Source: Zygnema cylindricum (Eukaryota; Streptophyta; Zygnematophyceae; Zygnematales; Zygnemataceae). Taken from it: DNA of 64,000 bases. The notes below the pieces were generated by a model, which saw only the letters and a list, made by a program, of their open reading frames with translations, was not told the origin of the DNA and did no database searches. The stretch lies in the NCBI GenBank assembly GCA_037447655.1, contig JBBHKE010001784.1:62001-126000 (forward strand), in the 5' to 3' direction. Made by a program: the position numbers and the translations under genes. Below are positions 22,487-33,532 of the stretch, in pieces. The stretch's first letter is position 1, and every line of letters starts with the position of its first letter.

Positions 22487-23185
22487 GGTTATGGGCCTGT
22501 CATCAAGAATTCCTATTTTCTCGGGAGAAATTTACGCGTATTGGGCGGATATGGTTGAAACACACTTCGAAAATCTTAATCTTTTGGATATTTTGGATGG
22601 TTCACTGGCGGAATCATATATGTCATGGTCAAAGAAAAATTCGCAAGCTCGGTCAATTTTGAAGTTTTGTATTTCAGAAGAATTGGCTATGTCACGGATA
22701 AAAATGAAAAAGGCGATCGATATCTGGAAATCTCTCAAGGATGATTTCGAAAAGGCTATTGTACAGGATGAGCTATTTTTGGTTGGACGAATTTGGGACT
22801 ACAATTACATGAGTGGCACAATGGCTGAATATTGTAACAAATTTCGAATACTAATAGATTCTCATGCTTGTGCAGGCGGAAGGCTATTGTACAGGAAGAG
22901 CTATTTTTGGTTGGACGAATTTGGGACTACTAATACACGAGTGGCACAATGGCTGAATATTGTAACAAGTTTCGAATACTAATAGATTCTCCTGCTTGTG
23001 CAGGCGGATCTTTTCCTCAGATTCAGCAGGCTGCTTTGCTAATGAGGGGTCTTCCTAATACTATGAGAGCAGCGTCTGATAGGCTGAAACAAAAAGATAA
23101 AGCTAGCTGGACACTACAGTCAGCTATTAATTTGATATTAGAATATGAGGCATATTCTAAAATTCTTAATGGTGAAAACAAGTAG
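22428..23185 (+). pseudogene. Element beta gag, broken by an internal duplication
   Basis: Gag starts at MSTSTT in the LTR, reads through the primer site as QQVMGL, and shows the UBN2/copia-gag pattern (YWADMVETHF, then W-K-SLKDDF). A 128-bp tandem duplication (22752-22879 and 22880-23007) shifts the frame and repeats the AEYCNKFRILIDS segment. Reading resumes in another frame at 22949. Downstream near 23190-23360 an Asn/Gln-rich linker precedes a nucleocapsid knuckle whose first cysteine is replaced by tyrosine (YFYCNEKGH). Confidence 0.85.
22487..22497 (+). other. Primer-binding site of beta (GGTTATGGGCC)
   Basis: It follows the LTR end directly. The 11 bases are complementary to the anticodon loop and part of the anticodon stem of plant initiator tRNA-Met, not to its 3' CCA end. 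This is the internal or half-tRNA priming mode known for Drosophila copia. Confidence 0.7.
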
Positions 23186-23534
23186 AGGCATTTAATGCAG
23201 AATTTGACAAAAAAGGTCATTTTAATCAGCAGAGAAATCAGTTTAATCAGAATCAAAATCAGTTTAGTCAGTTTAATCAAAGAGGAAATAGACAATCCTT
23301 CAATGCTTATTTTTATTGTAATGAAAAGGGTCATGGATACAAATTCTGTCCTAAGCTTAAAAAGGCTAATGAAACAGGTCTATATAGGCCTGGTTGGCAG
23401 CAGAGCGAGTTTCATCACGGCTTCACGAGATCGTCACAATGAAGAAATTCACTATTCTCGGCGTCTTCAACTCATCATGACGAAACTCTCTCACTCTCTC
23501 ACTCTCTAACGAGAAAGATGATGATCTATTTGCA

Positions 23535-24062
23535 ATGGCGGCAGCGATGGAGGGCGCTAAGGACAATGGATGGATAATGGACACGGGAGCATCGGCCGAC
23601 ATGTGCTGGAACAAGGCCGTTTTCAAAAATTTGAAATCAACACCAAAGAAAAATATATATTATGCATGTGGAATGAGTGTGCAAACGCGGGCTGTAGGTG
23701 ATGTCTCTTTGCTAGTTGATGAAGGGGGCAAGGTTGTTGAGAGAACTCTTCATAACGTTCTCTATGTCCTAGATTTTAAGAAAAATTTGTTCTCAACTTC
23801 TTTGGTAGAAAGTAAAGGGTTTGAGGTCAATCTGAAACATGGCAGGCAGGTTGTTAGCAGAAATGGGAAAATTGCAGTTACGGGAACTAGAGATACCAGC
23901 AAAATGTATCGAATGGATATGCCCGATAATAACGAAAATGATGTTTTGTATTCTGGTGCATTATCCTCAAATGAGCTGTGGCATAAAAGGTTAGGCCATG
24001 TGAATTATGATAGCATGAAAAAGATGGTAAATGATGGTAAAATACAAGGTATCACTCTGTAA
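23535..24062 (+). pseudogene. Element beta protease and pre-integrase domain
   Basis: WIMDTGASADMC near residue 15 is an intact aspartic protease motif (D-T-G). The domain continues through a LYVLDFKKNLFST stretch to LWHKRLGHVNYDSM, the first half of the integrase zinc finger. A frameshift or stop at 24062 cuts the frame within the zinc-finger region, so this part of the polyprotein would not connect to the integrase core. Confidence 0.85.
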
Positions 24063-24211
24063 AACTAGTCATCTAAAACATGTGATGGATGTACACTGGG
24101 AAAAATACACAGATTACCGTTTCCCCAAGAGTTTGAACATAGGTCTACTAAACTTTTGCAACTCATTCATTCTGATGTTTTCGGTCCTGCAAAGTACTAT
24201 CTGCCGGGGGG

Positions 24212-24601
24212 ATGAAATATATGGTTACGTTTACAGATGATTTTTTGAGGTTTACTAAGGTCTACTTCATGAAAGAAAAGAGGGAAGTCTTCACTCATTT
24301 TCAACACTACAAAGCGTGGGTGAACAAACTACACGGTCTACCAATTTTGGAGCTTAGATCGGACAATGGCGGGGAATATACGTCAAAAGAGTTTGAAAAC
24401 TTCTTACTCAAGGAAGGTATAAGTCATAAATTGACTGTCCCATACTCTCTGGAACAGAATGGGGTCTCAGAAAGACTAAATAGAACTATCACAGAAAGCT
24501 CTAGGTCCATGCTTGCGGATAAGGACGTCGATCCGAAATTTTGGGCTGAAGCATTAAATTGTGAAGTTTATATCAAAAATAGAATAGGTTCAACAACATA
24601 A
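24212..24601 (+). pseudogene. Element beta integrase core
   Basis: The second Asp (RSDNGGEYTS) and the Glu of the catalytic triad (SERLNRT) are present, as is the usual WAEALNC stretch. The first catalytic Asp region lies in the broken segment before 24212. The frame ends at a TAA where other copia integrases continue into the E-T-P-Y-E segment, which follows here out of phase with its start codon. Confidence 0.85.
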
Positions 24602-24682
24602 GAAACCACTCCTTATGAGATCTGGACGGGTAGAAAACCGGATGTCAGTCACTTCAAAGTCTTTAGAAGTAAATGCTTTATT

Positions 24683-25967
24683 TTGGATACGTCTAATGAT
24701 AGATGGAAAATGGAACCTAAGGGATTGCCGGGCATTTTGTTACGATATGATGATCACTCTAAAGGTTATAGAGTGTTTGTTTTTGAGAGACAGAAAATCA
24801 TTGTAGCAAGGAACATCGTTGTGAAAGATGAACTAGACTCGATAAACTTATTTAAAGTGAAAGAGGAGCAGAAGGAGCAAAAAGTACAAGAATATGTCAT
24901 TTTAGATAGCATCCATAATATTGTCCCACAGATGCAAAATTCACCAGTGGTACCACCGGAGTCGGAACATAATTGGGTTCCACAACCAGTTCGTTTCGAA
25001 GCACAACAACAGCAGTCAGTGCATACAGATCGCAACCAGCGCAACAAGCGCAACGCACGGGATCCGACAATTTCAGCCTCAAAATTTTCGGGGGGAAGAA
25101 GATCCAATAGCCGCCAAGCAAGTTCTCACTTTGCTTACTCGGCAGCCTCAAGGGAGCCTCTGACCATCCGGGAAGCCTTCTCATCACCGGAAAGGAATCA
25201 CTGGATCGAGGCAACAAACGATGAAATGAAGTCGATCATGGAGGCTTTGACATGGGAGTTTTTGGACCTTCCTCCAGATCGAAAAGCAATCAGCAGCAAA
25301 TGGGTATTCAAGGTGAAGTTAAATCCAGATAATACCATTGAACGATATAAGGCTAGACTTGTGGCAAAGGGGTATAATCAAAAGGAAAGAATTGATTTTG
25401 AAGAAATATTTTCTTCGTTGTAAGATTTCCAACAGTTAGGATTTTGCTATCCCTAGCTGCTACAGAAGAAATGGAAATACATCAGATGAATCTAAAGACA
25501 ACCTTTTTGCATGGAGAACTAGAGGAGACCATTTACATGCAGCAGCCTGAAATGTATGTAGAACTAGGAAAAGATCACTTAGTATGTAAACTGCTAAAAT
25601 CATTGTACGGCCTAAAACAGGCTTTAAGGCAATGGAATCTAAAACTTGATGAATTCTTAACTGGTCTAGGCTTTAACAGGATAAGTTTGATCACTATGTC
25701 TATGTTTTACAGGGTGAGGATGGAATAGTATATATAGCGGTATACGTAGATGATCTACTATTAGTCAGCAAATCAATGGTTGAAATTAACAAAATTAAAA
25801 CTTCTTTGAAATCACAGCTTGAGATGAAAGACCTCGGTGAGGCAAAATATATTTTGGGTATTCAGGTAGAAAGGGACAGGAAAAAAAGATTAATAAAATT
25901 GACTCAAAAAGAGGCTATTGGAAACATGTTAGATGAATATGGAATGCGGGGGCAAAAGGATGTGTAA
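24683..25967 (+). pseudogene. Element beta reverse transcriptase region
   Basis: Fragments in consecutive frames cover the integrase C-terminus (RMEPKGL-like and FVFERQK), a Gln/Asn/Arg-rich linker, then RVT_2: NHWIEATNDEMKSIMEA, WVFKVKLNPDNTIERYKARL, the TTFLHGELEE stretch, KSLYGLKQALRQWN, and a Y-V-D-D-L-L active site near 25745. Stops or frameshifts occur near 25423, 25728 and 25967. The domain order is normal for copia and the catalytic YVDD is intact. Confidence 0.85.
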
Positions 25968-26086
25968 CACCAATGGAGTTTTGGCATAGGTTAGAGGGGG
26001 AAGAAACAGAACCGGATGTTATTTTCAGTGAAATTTTTGAGTCAGGGGAGGATGATCCTATGAAACTGATACCTTAGTGACTGATA

Positions 26087-26728
26087 GTGGGAAGTTTAAT
26101 TTATTTCATGAACTGTACCCGTCCGGATATTGCTGCAACAGTTGGGGTACTGAGCAAAAGTTTAGAGAATCCAAGGAAATCTGACCGTGATGCAGCAAGA
26201 AGAGTTTTAAGATACTTGGCAGGAACCAAAGACCTCAAACTCACACTAGGCGGAGGAGAAGTGAAGCTGCAAACATAGAGTGATGCAAGCTATGGCAATA
26301 TGCCAAGTCGAAAATCCACCACGGGATTCGTTCTGCAAATTGGGAACGGGACTTGTTGTTGGAGCATCAAACTTCAAAAGGTCACGACACAATCGACGAT
26401 GGAGTCAGAATATATGGAAGCAAGCTCGGCCCTCAAAGAACTCCTATGGGTGAAATCCGTATTACAAGAATTGGGATACATGCAGGTTGGTCCAGAGGTG
26501 ATCTGGTGTGATAACCAAGCTGCCATTGCCATTGCTTCTAACCCAAGTCACCATTTCAAAAGCAAGCACACGGATGTAAGATTACACTTTTTAAGAAAAA
26601 AAGTGTTCTTTAGAGTGGTTAAATTATGCTATTTGCCAGATGCAAAAATGGTTGCTGATATGCTCACTAAAGCTCTTCCAACTCCTAAGCTGAAGTATTG
26701 TAGCGACGCAGTGGGATTAAGTGAATAG
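26087..26728 (+). pseudogene. Element beta RNase H region
   Basis: GSLIYFMNCTRPDIAATVG opens the segment. After a stop at 26278 it continues with SRKSTTGFVLQ, ESEYMEASSALKELLWVK and a final HHFKSKHTDVRLHFLRKK, the RNase HI-like end of copia pol. It ends at 26728, with the polypurine tract about 150 bp further on. Confidence 0.88.
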
Positions 26729-26881
26729 CTGAGTTGCTACAGTGCTATACAGCTATGCTGCTCTAGTCCAATAACGGGAATATATTGGGACTACGTGACT
26801 TGCTAAAATTGCTACGTTGCTATGCTGTGATGCTGCGCTAGTTCGACATCGCAGCTGCGCTGAGATACTGAGTCTAAAGCT

Positions 26882-26890
26882 TTAGGGGAG
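26882..26890 (+). other. Polypurine tract of element beta
   Basis: TTAGGGGAG abuts the 3' LTR start TGTTGTT at 26891, the expected position for the plus-strand primer. Confidence 0.7.
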
Positions 26891-27795
26891 TGTTGTTTTT
26901 GGAAAGCTTTAAGTCTAAGCAAATTTATAGGACGACGGAAAAATAGATCTATATGGACACGCGTCGTCACTTGAATCACAGTGCAGGTTTTTGAATGGTA
27001 CCGACAACGTAGCTGCGACGCATATGGAACAAGCGCAGCTGCGATTATTTTTGATATGGTCGGTACAAACAAACGCAGCCTTTGACGCAATGGGTCAAAC
27101 GCAACCGCTGATATTTTGGTACATGACAACGCAGTTGCTACGCAACAGGACAAACGCAGCTGCGGCTAACTTTTGTATGTGATAACGCAGCTGCTACGAA
27201 GCTGCGGATATTTGAATATAATCAGGAATTGGACTGCGCTACTGCGGTTGATCTGAATCAAGTCAACAGACGAGATTCACTTAGCCAGGCGACAAGTATT
27301 TGATCAAATCACCTGTATAGGATTCTCAGTCATATTGAGTGTACAGTGATAGATTAGTTCTTAGCGTAAGTAGGAGCACTTAGACCTTAGTGGCAGTTTA
27401 GTTCTTTTGGATGTATCGTTTTGGAACACTTCTATCGGCGGTACAGCACTATGTAGTAGGACAACTGACTGAAGAGTATAAGACTTAGGACGTAGAACAT
27501 TTTAAGTATCCAGACTTCCAGACTGTGTAATCTGCAGACTATTTTTGGGAAACTTCTGAGTTACATATCTTGGTGTATGTTCGATCAATTGAGCTGAAAC
27601 TTTGGGAGTTGTCAGTCTTTGTGATATTCTATACTGCGGTATAGTTTGAAACAGTTTGGTTAATTCTATCAGATTTGGTGAGCTGTAGAAAACAGCTGTT
27701 TAATAGGATTCTTGATTAGCTTCTATAAGTGAGATCATGTCTACTTCCACTATTACTGTTGATGCTCCACCTGCTCCAGTGGTTGTAGAACAACA
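26891..27795 (+). repeat. 3' LTR of copia element beta
   Basis: The 905-bp partner of 21583-22486 includes a second copy of the gag start codon and its first codons (ATGTCTACTTCC at about 27738). It ends GTAGAACAACA and is followed by AACCC and the resumed pol of element B. Confidence 0.92.
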
Positions 27796-27800
27796 AACCC

Positions 27801-29105
27801 ACATCAACTCTTTCAAAGCAAAACAAGAGGCCATGTACTCAGCCTCTATAGTAGAATGAGCAACCACCTTTTGTTGCTTACTGCTCTAACAGCAAGCACC
27901 TCCCCCTGTATACAACACATAGCCAGAAGTGCATCTTCTCATAGGTGCATCCCCATAACTGGCATCACTCCAAGTAGTGATGTCACAGTGCTCCCCTACG
28001 AAATGCAACCATAACTCTCTGGTTCCCACCAGATATCTCATGACTCTTTTGGCTGCCTCCCAGTCTCTCTTCCTAGGATCATTAAGACTCCTAGTGAGTA
28101 CTCCAACTGCTGCCGCTATGTCCGACCTGGTACAATTCATAAAATTGATCAAACTTCCTACAACTTGTCTATAAGGAATAAACTTCATAAACTCTCTCTC
28201 CTCTGGACTTATCGGATCATCTAAGATCATCACTCCTCCTACATTCCCATCACTTATTTTTTTCAAGTCCATGGGAGTGGTACAACTATTAGCTTTTTTC
28301 ATCTGGAATTTCTCAAGCATATTACCTATTGCTTTTTTCTGAGCGAGTCTTATGATCCTTTCCCCCCTATCTCTTTCTATTTGAATTCCCAAATTATATC
28401 TTGCCTCCCCTAAATCTTTCATGTCAAATTTGCTTCTACAATCTTTCTTTAACTTATTCATCTTTTCCAAATACTTACTTAACTCCAGCAGATCATCAAC
28501 ATAAATTGCAATAAAGATCATACCATCATCATCTTCAAACATATAGATAGAATGGTCTAAGTTGATCCGGATATATCCCAGACGAGTGAGAAACTCATGT
28601 AGTTTCTTATTCCATTGTCGCGGAGCCTGATTAAGTCCATATAAGGACTTTATGAGTATGCACACTTTGCTCTCTTCCCTAGCCTCCAAAAGCCCCTCTT
28701 GTTGCGTGATGAAGATTTCTTCCTCTAACTTACCATTGAGGAAGGCGGTCTTAATTTCCACCTGATGGATTTCTATGTCTTCCGCAACAGCTAGACTGAG
28801 GAGAATCCTTACCGATGGGAAACAAACAACTAGAGCAAATGTCTCCTCATAGTCAATCCCCTCCTTTGGGTGAACCCATTTGCTACCAAGCGAGCCTTAT
28901 ATCTTTCAATGGTATTCTCTCGGTTCAATTTATGTTTAAATACCCATTTACAACCAATAGGTTTTTTGTCTAGATGACAATCCGTTAGCTCCCAAGTATT
29001 TCCTTCCATGATCGAAGCCATCTCATCATTTATGGCTCTAATACATTTGTCTTTTTCTGGGTTGTTCCCTTCCTCCAAGTATGACTGAGGCTCATCGGGG
29101 TGAGA
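27801..29105 (-). pseudogene. Element B reverse transcriptase and RNase H segment
   Basis: The frame at 28761-27886 (291 codons) is the longest intact pol piece of B. It has a KTAFLNGKLEEEIF stretch, KSLYGLNQAPRQWNK, YVDDLLELSK, DLGEARYNLGIQ, NCTRSDIAAAVG and WSDASYGDAPMRRCTSGY. A stop follows, in the serine-rich segment that is open in element A. The upstream piece 29078-28830 carries the start of RVT_2 (CKWVFKHKLN). The segment is bounded by the ends of beta and A. Confidence 0.88.
29101..29105 (+). repeat. Target-site duplication TGAGA of element A, left
   Basis: TGAGA precedes the LTR start at 29106 and recurs at 35462-35466 after the other LTR. In element A the uninterrupted sequence at the equivalent place (GTGTGAGATAGCC, near 31722) shows a single TGAGA. 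Confidence 0.93.
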
Positions 29106-30114
29106 TGCAACTCTGTGTCCTCTATTGGACTACAAAATAGAGAAAGCCTCTAGATAGTATTTAACTTACCCATTTAAAGCCACAACCACTGATGCCAAAC
29201 AAGGGCAAACAGACAATTTGACTGCACCCTTGTGCAGCTTGGACTCCCTTGAGTCCGTAGCAAAAAGATTCACTGAAAACGGCCAACCAGCCGATAAGTT
29301 ATGAGTCGTCAAAAATGCTAAGTTTATACAAACTCTCAAAGGGAGAGAGGCTCCTATCTACCAAATTCTCTAAGTCCTAACTCCCTCTAACAACCCCTAT
29401 CTGTTGAAGTACGAACCAATCAGATGACTGTAGGGTATAGAAAAGTACTATGGCCGATGTACTTTCTGTATGGCCCATGTACGACAATGACATTAAGTGG
29501 ACGCGTGTCCACTTTTCACTTGTCCTTATGTTCGCCGGAATTCTTGCGACCAAATGCCTTCTCTCCGCGTGGCGCCACGTCATGCCACGTCCATAAACGT
29601 CAAAAGTGACCATTCCGCGATCTCGGCATCGATGTCCGCGGTCGGATTAGATTCGATATTGAATGTTCGCCGTATAAACAAATGTCCGATTCATTTGTTT
29701 TCGTGTGAGAGAATTATCGCAGTATATAATACTTGGTTCCATGTTCTTTCGTTTGCAATTGCGTTAATCGAATTCCTGGTTGTAACACTGTTTAAATAAA
29801 TATCAAACCTATCATGTGCTAACGAACTTCTACGACAGACTGGTTAGAGCTAACGGCTAAGCCGCGCTCTACCTGTCGGAGGTTCGAGTCTTCCCGGACT
29901 CAACCTTTTATTGAGAGTGACATAAGTCATTCTTTAGCCCAACCTGCTTAAGCAAGGACAACCATGGCTCAGCCACCCTCTCCATCCCTCAGTGACTACG
30001 AGAAGTATGGTGGGTAGAGAGAGGAGGCGGAGGCAGGCTGTCCGCCTATTTCCTTTTTCTATTTGTAATAAATTCAGACCTAGAAAATACCACATAAAAC
30101 TAGTAATTTCAACA
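29106..30114 (-). repeat. 3' LTR of copia element A (family alpha)
   Basis: The 1009-bp LTR reads, on the minus strand, TGTTGAAATTACTAG to AGTTGCA. It contains an antisense tRNA-like segment (about 29830-29905), a CCACGTGG-like and ACGT-rich stretch at 29560-29590, and a gene-dense-looking but short set of frames that are not coding. Its partner is 34455-35461. Confidence 0.92.
29826..29905 (+). other. tRNA-like segment inside the alpha LTR, antisense to the element
   Basis: The plus strand shows TTAG-AGCTAACGG-CTAA, a 4-bp D-arm-like hairpin, and GGAGG-TTCGAGT-CTTCC, a 5-bp T-arm with a 7-base TTCGAGT loop. The latter contains a B-box-like GGTTCGAGTC at 29881-29890. The anticodon arm is not convincing. 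It recurs in the LTRs at 35161-35255 and 21010-21070, and in altered form at 12640-12690 and 38290-38350. Confidence 0.45.
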
Positions 30115-30125
30115 CTCCCCTTATT
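30115..30125 (-). other. Polypurine tract of element A
   Basis: The minus strand reads AATAAGGGGAG and abuts the LTR start TGTTGAAATT at 30114. Confidence 0.7.
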
Positions 30126-30317
30126 TTCTAGTCTAATTTAAATTTCTGTTTTAATCCACAATTTTCCCTGCAATATTTTAACTTGGGAGAAGGCACCGGT
30201 TTTGTCATCATATCAGCTATCATTTCCTCATCAGATCTATATACATGATTAACGATTTTATTTTCAACTTTTCTCTTACAAAACTTAATCTTATGTCCAT
30301 ATGTTTAACTTTAAAAT

Positions 30318-31647
30318 GATGTTTTGGATTAGCTGCAATTGCAATGGCAGCTTGATTATCACAAAACACTTCATGCACTCCCTCCTTCATATACCCCAGT
30401 TCTTACATCAAGGACTTGACCCACATCAACTCTTTCACAGCAAAACAAGAGGCCATGTACTCAGCCTCTATAGTAGACTCAGCAATCACCTTTTGTTGCT
30501 TACTGCTCCAACAACAAGCCCCTTCCCCAACATACAACACATACCCAGAAGTGCATCTTCTCATAGGTGCGTCCCCATAACTGGCATCACTCCAAGTAGT
30601 GATGTCAATGTGCTCCCCTCCCAAATGCAACCATAACTCACTAGTTCCTACCAGATATCTCATGACTCTTTGGGCTGCCTCCCAGTCTCTCTTTGTAGGA
30701 TCATTAAGACTCCTACTGAGTAATCCGATCGCTGCCGCTATGTCCGGTCTGGTACAATTCATAAAATAGATTAAACTTCCTACGACCTGTCTATAAGGGA
30801 TAGACTTCATAAATTCTCTCTCTTTTGGACTCATCTAATCATCTAAGATCATCACTCCTCCTACTACACTCCCATCATTTACTTTTTTCAAGTCCATGGG
30901 AGTGGTACAACTGTTTGCATTTTCCATCTGGAATTTTTCAAGCATATTACCTATTGCTTCCTTCTGAGTAAGTCTCATAATCTTTTTCCTCCTATCTCTC
31001 TTCATTTGAATCCCCAAAATATATCTTGCCTCCCCTAAATCCTTCATATTAAATCTGCTTCTAAGATCTTTCTTAAACTTATCGATTTTATCCAAAGATT
31101 TACTCAACACAAGCAGATCATCCACATAAATTGCAATAAAAATGACACCATTCTCATCTTCAATCATATAGGAAGAATGGTCAGAGCTAATACGGATATA
31201 TCCTTGACCTGTAAGAAACTCATCTAGTTTCTTATTCCACTGTCGGGGAGCATGCTTCAGTCCATATAAAGACTTTATGAGTCTGCAGACTTTGCTCTCT
31301 TCTCCTTCTTCCACGAACCCCTCAAGTTGTCTCATAAAAATTTATTCCTCTAACTCACCATTAAGAAAAGCAGTCTTAATGTCCATCTGGTGATTTTCCA
31401 TGTCTTCCGCAGCTGCCAGACAGAGGAGAATCCTTACTGAGGGGAACCGAACTACTGGAGTAAAGGTCTCTTCATAGTCAATCCCCTCCTTTTGGCTGAA
31501 CTCCTTTGCTACTAATCGAGCCTTATATCTCTCAATGGTATTTTCTGGATTCAGTTTTAGTTTAAATACCCATTTACACCCAATAGGTTTTCTATCTGGA
31601 GGGCAATCCGCTAGTTCCCAAGTATTTGCTTCCATGATAGAAGCCAT
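30318..31647 (-). pseudogene. Element A reverse transcriptase and RNase H
   Basis: Three frames cover the domain. The first, 31647-31342, has MASIMEANTWELADC, CKWVFKLKLNPENTIERYKA and the KTAFLNGELEE stretch. The second, 31335-30835, has KSLYGLKHAPRQWNKKLDEF, the active site YVDDLL near 31115, and DLGEARYILGIQ. The third, 30834-30403, has RPDIAAAIGLLSRSLND, SDASYGDAPMRRCTSGYV and AEYMASCFAVKEL. Stops at about 31340 and 30835 interrupt an otherwise well conserved region. Confidence 0.9.
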
Positions 31648-31851
31648 CTCATCATTTATGGCTCTAATCCATCTTTCTTTCTCTGGACCTATTCACTGCC
31701 TCCGAGTAAGACTCAGGCTCATCTGTGTGAGATAGCCTAGTTACCTTATGAGCGGTTTGTTTTTTTTGTATTTATTTGCTCCTCCTCCTTCCTCAAACTC
31801 TGAAGCTGGAATAGATGGAAGTCTTGGATTTCTTCTTACTCTCTCATCGGC

Positions 31852-32584
31852 CTACCTTTCCATGGAAGCCGGTTCTTGTCCCGCTTCTTGTATCTCCTCG
31901 AAGTCCATAGGAGTATGTGGGGTTTCCGGTGAGTCTGTTGCATCTTCGATCTCCCCTGAATCTGCAATCACGGTTTCACTCTTGTCCCTTTCGGGAACGA
32001 CTGAGTTCTCCTCACTTTCGGACTCAAATCTGATTTTTATCTTCTTTGTATATTTGAAGGGGTCAAATGACTTCCCTTCATCCATGAAAACTAAGTGTTT
32101 GATCAGAATGATATCTTTTTTAGCTAAGTCATAGACTCTATATCCCTTAACATCCTCATCATATCCCACAAAGAATCCAGGTTTTCCCTTAGCATCTAGT
32201 TTCCAATTTTTCCTATCCATGTCAAGACAGTAAACTTGGCTACCGAATACTTTAAGGTGTGAGATATCTGGTTTCCTTCCAACCCATCTCTCATAAGGCG
32301 TTACTCCCTTTACAACTGAGGTAAAGACTCTATTCTTAATGTAGTTGGCACAATTCATTGCTTCTACCCAAAATTTCTTTCCTTTTTTTCTTGTCGGCCA
32401 ACATACTGCATACACTATCTCTTAGTGTTCGATTCAACCTCTCACCTACCCCATTATGCTCCGGGTTATATGTTACAATTTTCTGGTGCTGTACTCCCTC
32501 ATCTCTCAGATATTCCTCAAACTGGTTAGAGGTATATTCCCTCCCATTATCACTCCTTATCCTCTTAATGGAGGTTTCATGCAT
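31852..32584 (-). pseudogene. Element A integrase C-terminal half
   Basis: The frame 32584-32336 holds RIRSDNGREYTSNQFEEYL, with the second catalytic Asp, and HNGVGERLNRT with the Glu. A frameshift near 32400 leads to 32415-31852, which has KKFWVEAMNCANYIKNRV, ERWVGRKPDISHLKVFG and an acidic linker towards reverse transcriptase. The A-rich run (KKKRK) at the shift suggests slippage. Confidence 0.88.
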
Positions 32585-32620
32585 CTTCTCACTCCAGGCT
32601 TTATATTCTTTGAAGTTAGT

Positions 32621-33380
32621 TTATGCTTCAGACTTTCTTTTCCGAAAGTAGACTCTAGAGTACCTAGACCAGTCATCGATTATTGTCATCATAAACCTCT
32701 TTCCTCCAACCGAAGGTATATTTGCAGGTCCCCAAATATTTGTGTGGACCAAATCTAACACTTTATCACCTGTATATGTGGCGGCTTTGGGAAATGGAAG
32801 TCTGTGAGCCTTACCTTGAGCACAACCACTAAAATCATCCATCATTTCATTATCCCCAAATTGAATGTCTTCTACTACCCCAAGCCTTTTCATTTCCCTC
32901 AACCTATCAAAATGCACATGCCCTAACCGCTTATGCCAAATCATAATCTTAGGAACACCAACATAGTAAGCATTCTTCTTTTCATTACTCAGGTTAAGCC
33001 TAAACATTCCTTCGCTACCCTTATCTGCCTCGAAGTAAACTTCATCCCCATACTTAGCTGTAAAGACTCCCTTTCGAGTGAAGGTATCAAATTCTTTGTC
33101 ATCTAACACAGACGTAGAAACAAGATTTTTACTCAGGTGAGGAATGTAGAGTACATTTGAGAATGTAAGTATAGAAGTCTTACCCTCCACTAAGACTTTC
33201 AGATCTACTGATCCCACTAGATCTGTAGTAACTACTCTCCCATCCCCATACTCTATCTCTACAGTAGGGATTTTCCTTAACTTAGTGAAGAGTTCTTTAT
33301 CACGACACATATGCATAGATGCACCTGAGTCGATAATCCATCCTTCCTGTGGAGCTTCCCAAATTGCTTAAAGGGCATAC
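32621..33380 (-). pseudogene. Element A protease and integrase N-terminal half
   Basis: The protease motif WIIDSGASMHMC lies at about 33345-33310, and a TAA interrupts the frame just upstream, at about 33367. The integrase part shows WHKRLGHVHFDRL, but the zinc-binding CSGC of element B reads FSGC here. The HTDIW motif carrying the first catalytic Asp reads HTNIW (AAT codon, about 32744). Both changes point to a dead integrase. A frameshift at 32621 separates the second half. Confidence 0.88.
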
Positions 33381-33532
33381 TTTTGTCTCCGAGGGATCTC
33401 CTTCTCCTCCAGACTCTCGTCAAGAAGAAGTTCCCCATCCTCCTCAGAGGATTCATCCTCGGTTTCTCCTGTCACTTTTGTAACAACAAGTGCCTTTTTC
33501 TTCCCTCCGGAAGAATCCCCTCCACGGTTCTA

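Larger units (their letters stand above)
21583..27795 (+). mobile_element. Copia element beta, full-length but defective
   Basis: A 6.2 kb Ty1/copia element holds, in order, a 904-bp LTR, primer site, gag, protease, integrase, reverse transcriptase, RNase H, polypurine tract (TTAGGGGAG) and a 905-bp LTR. It is inserted in the RNase H region of element B. The highly similar LTRs suggest a fairly recent insertion, yet at least six stops or frameshifts break the polyprotein, so it cannot act alone. Confidence 0.92.

Noticed and set aside
29821-29905. A functional tRNA gene in the alpha LTR
   Set aside because: The T-arm and a D-arm-like hairpin exist, but no acceptable anticodon arm or acceptor stem pairs. 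It recurs only in LTR copies, so it is described as tRNA-like.
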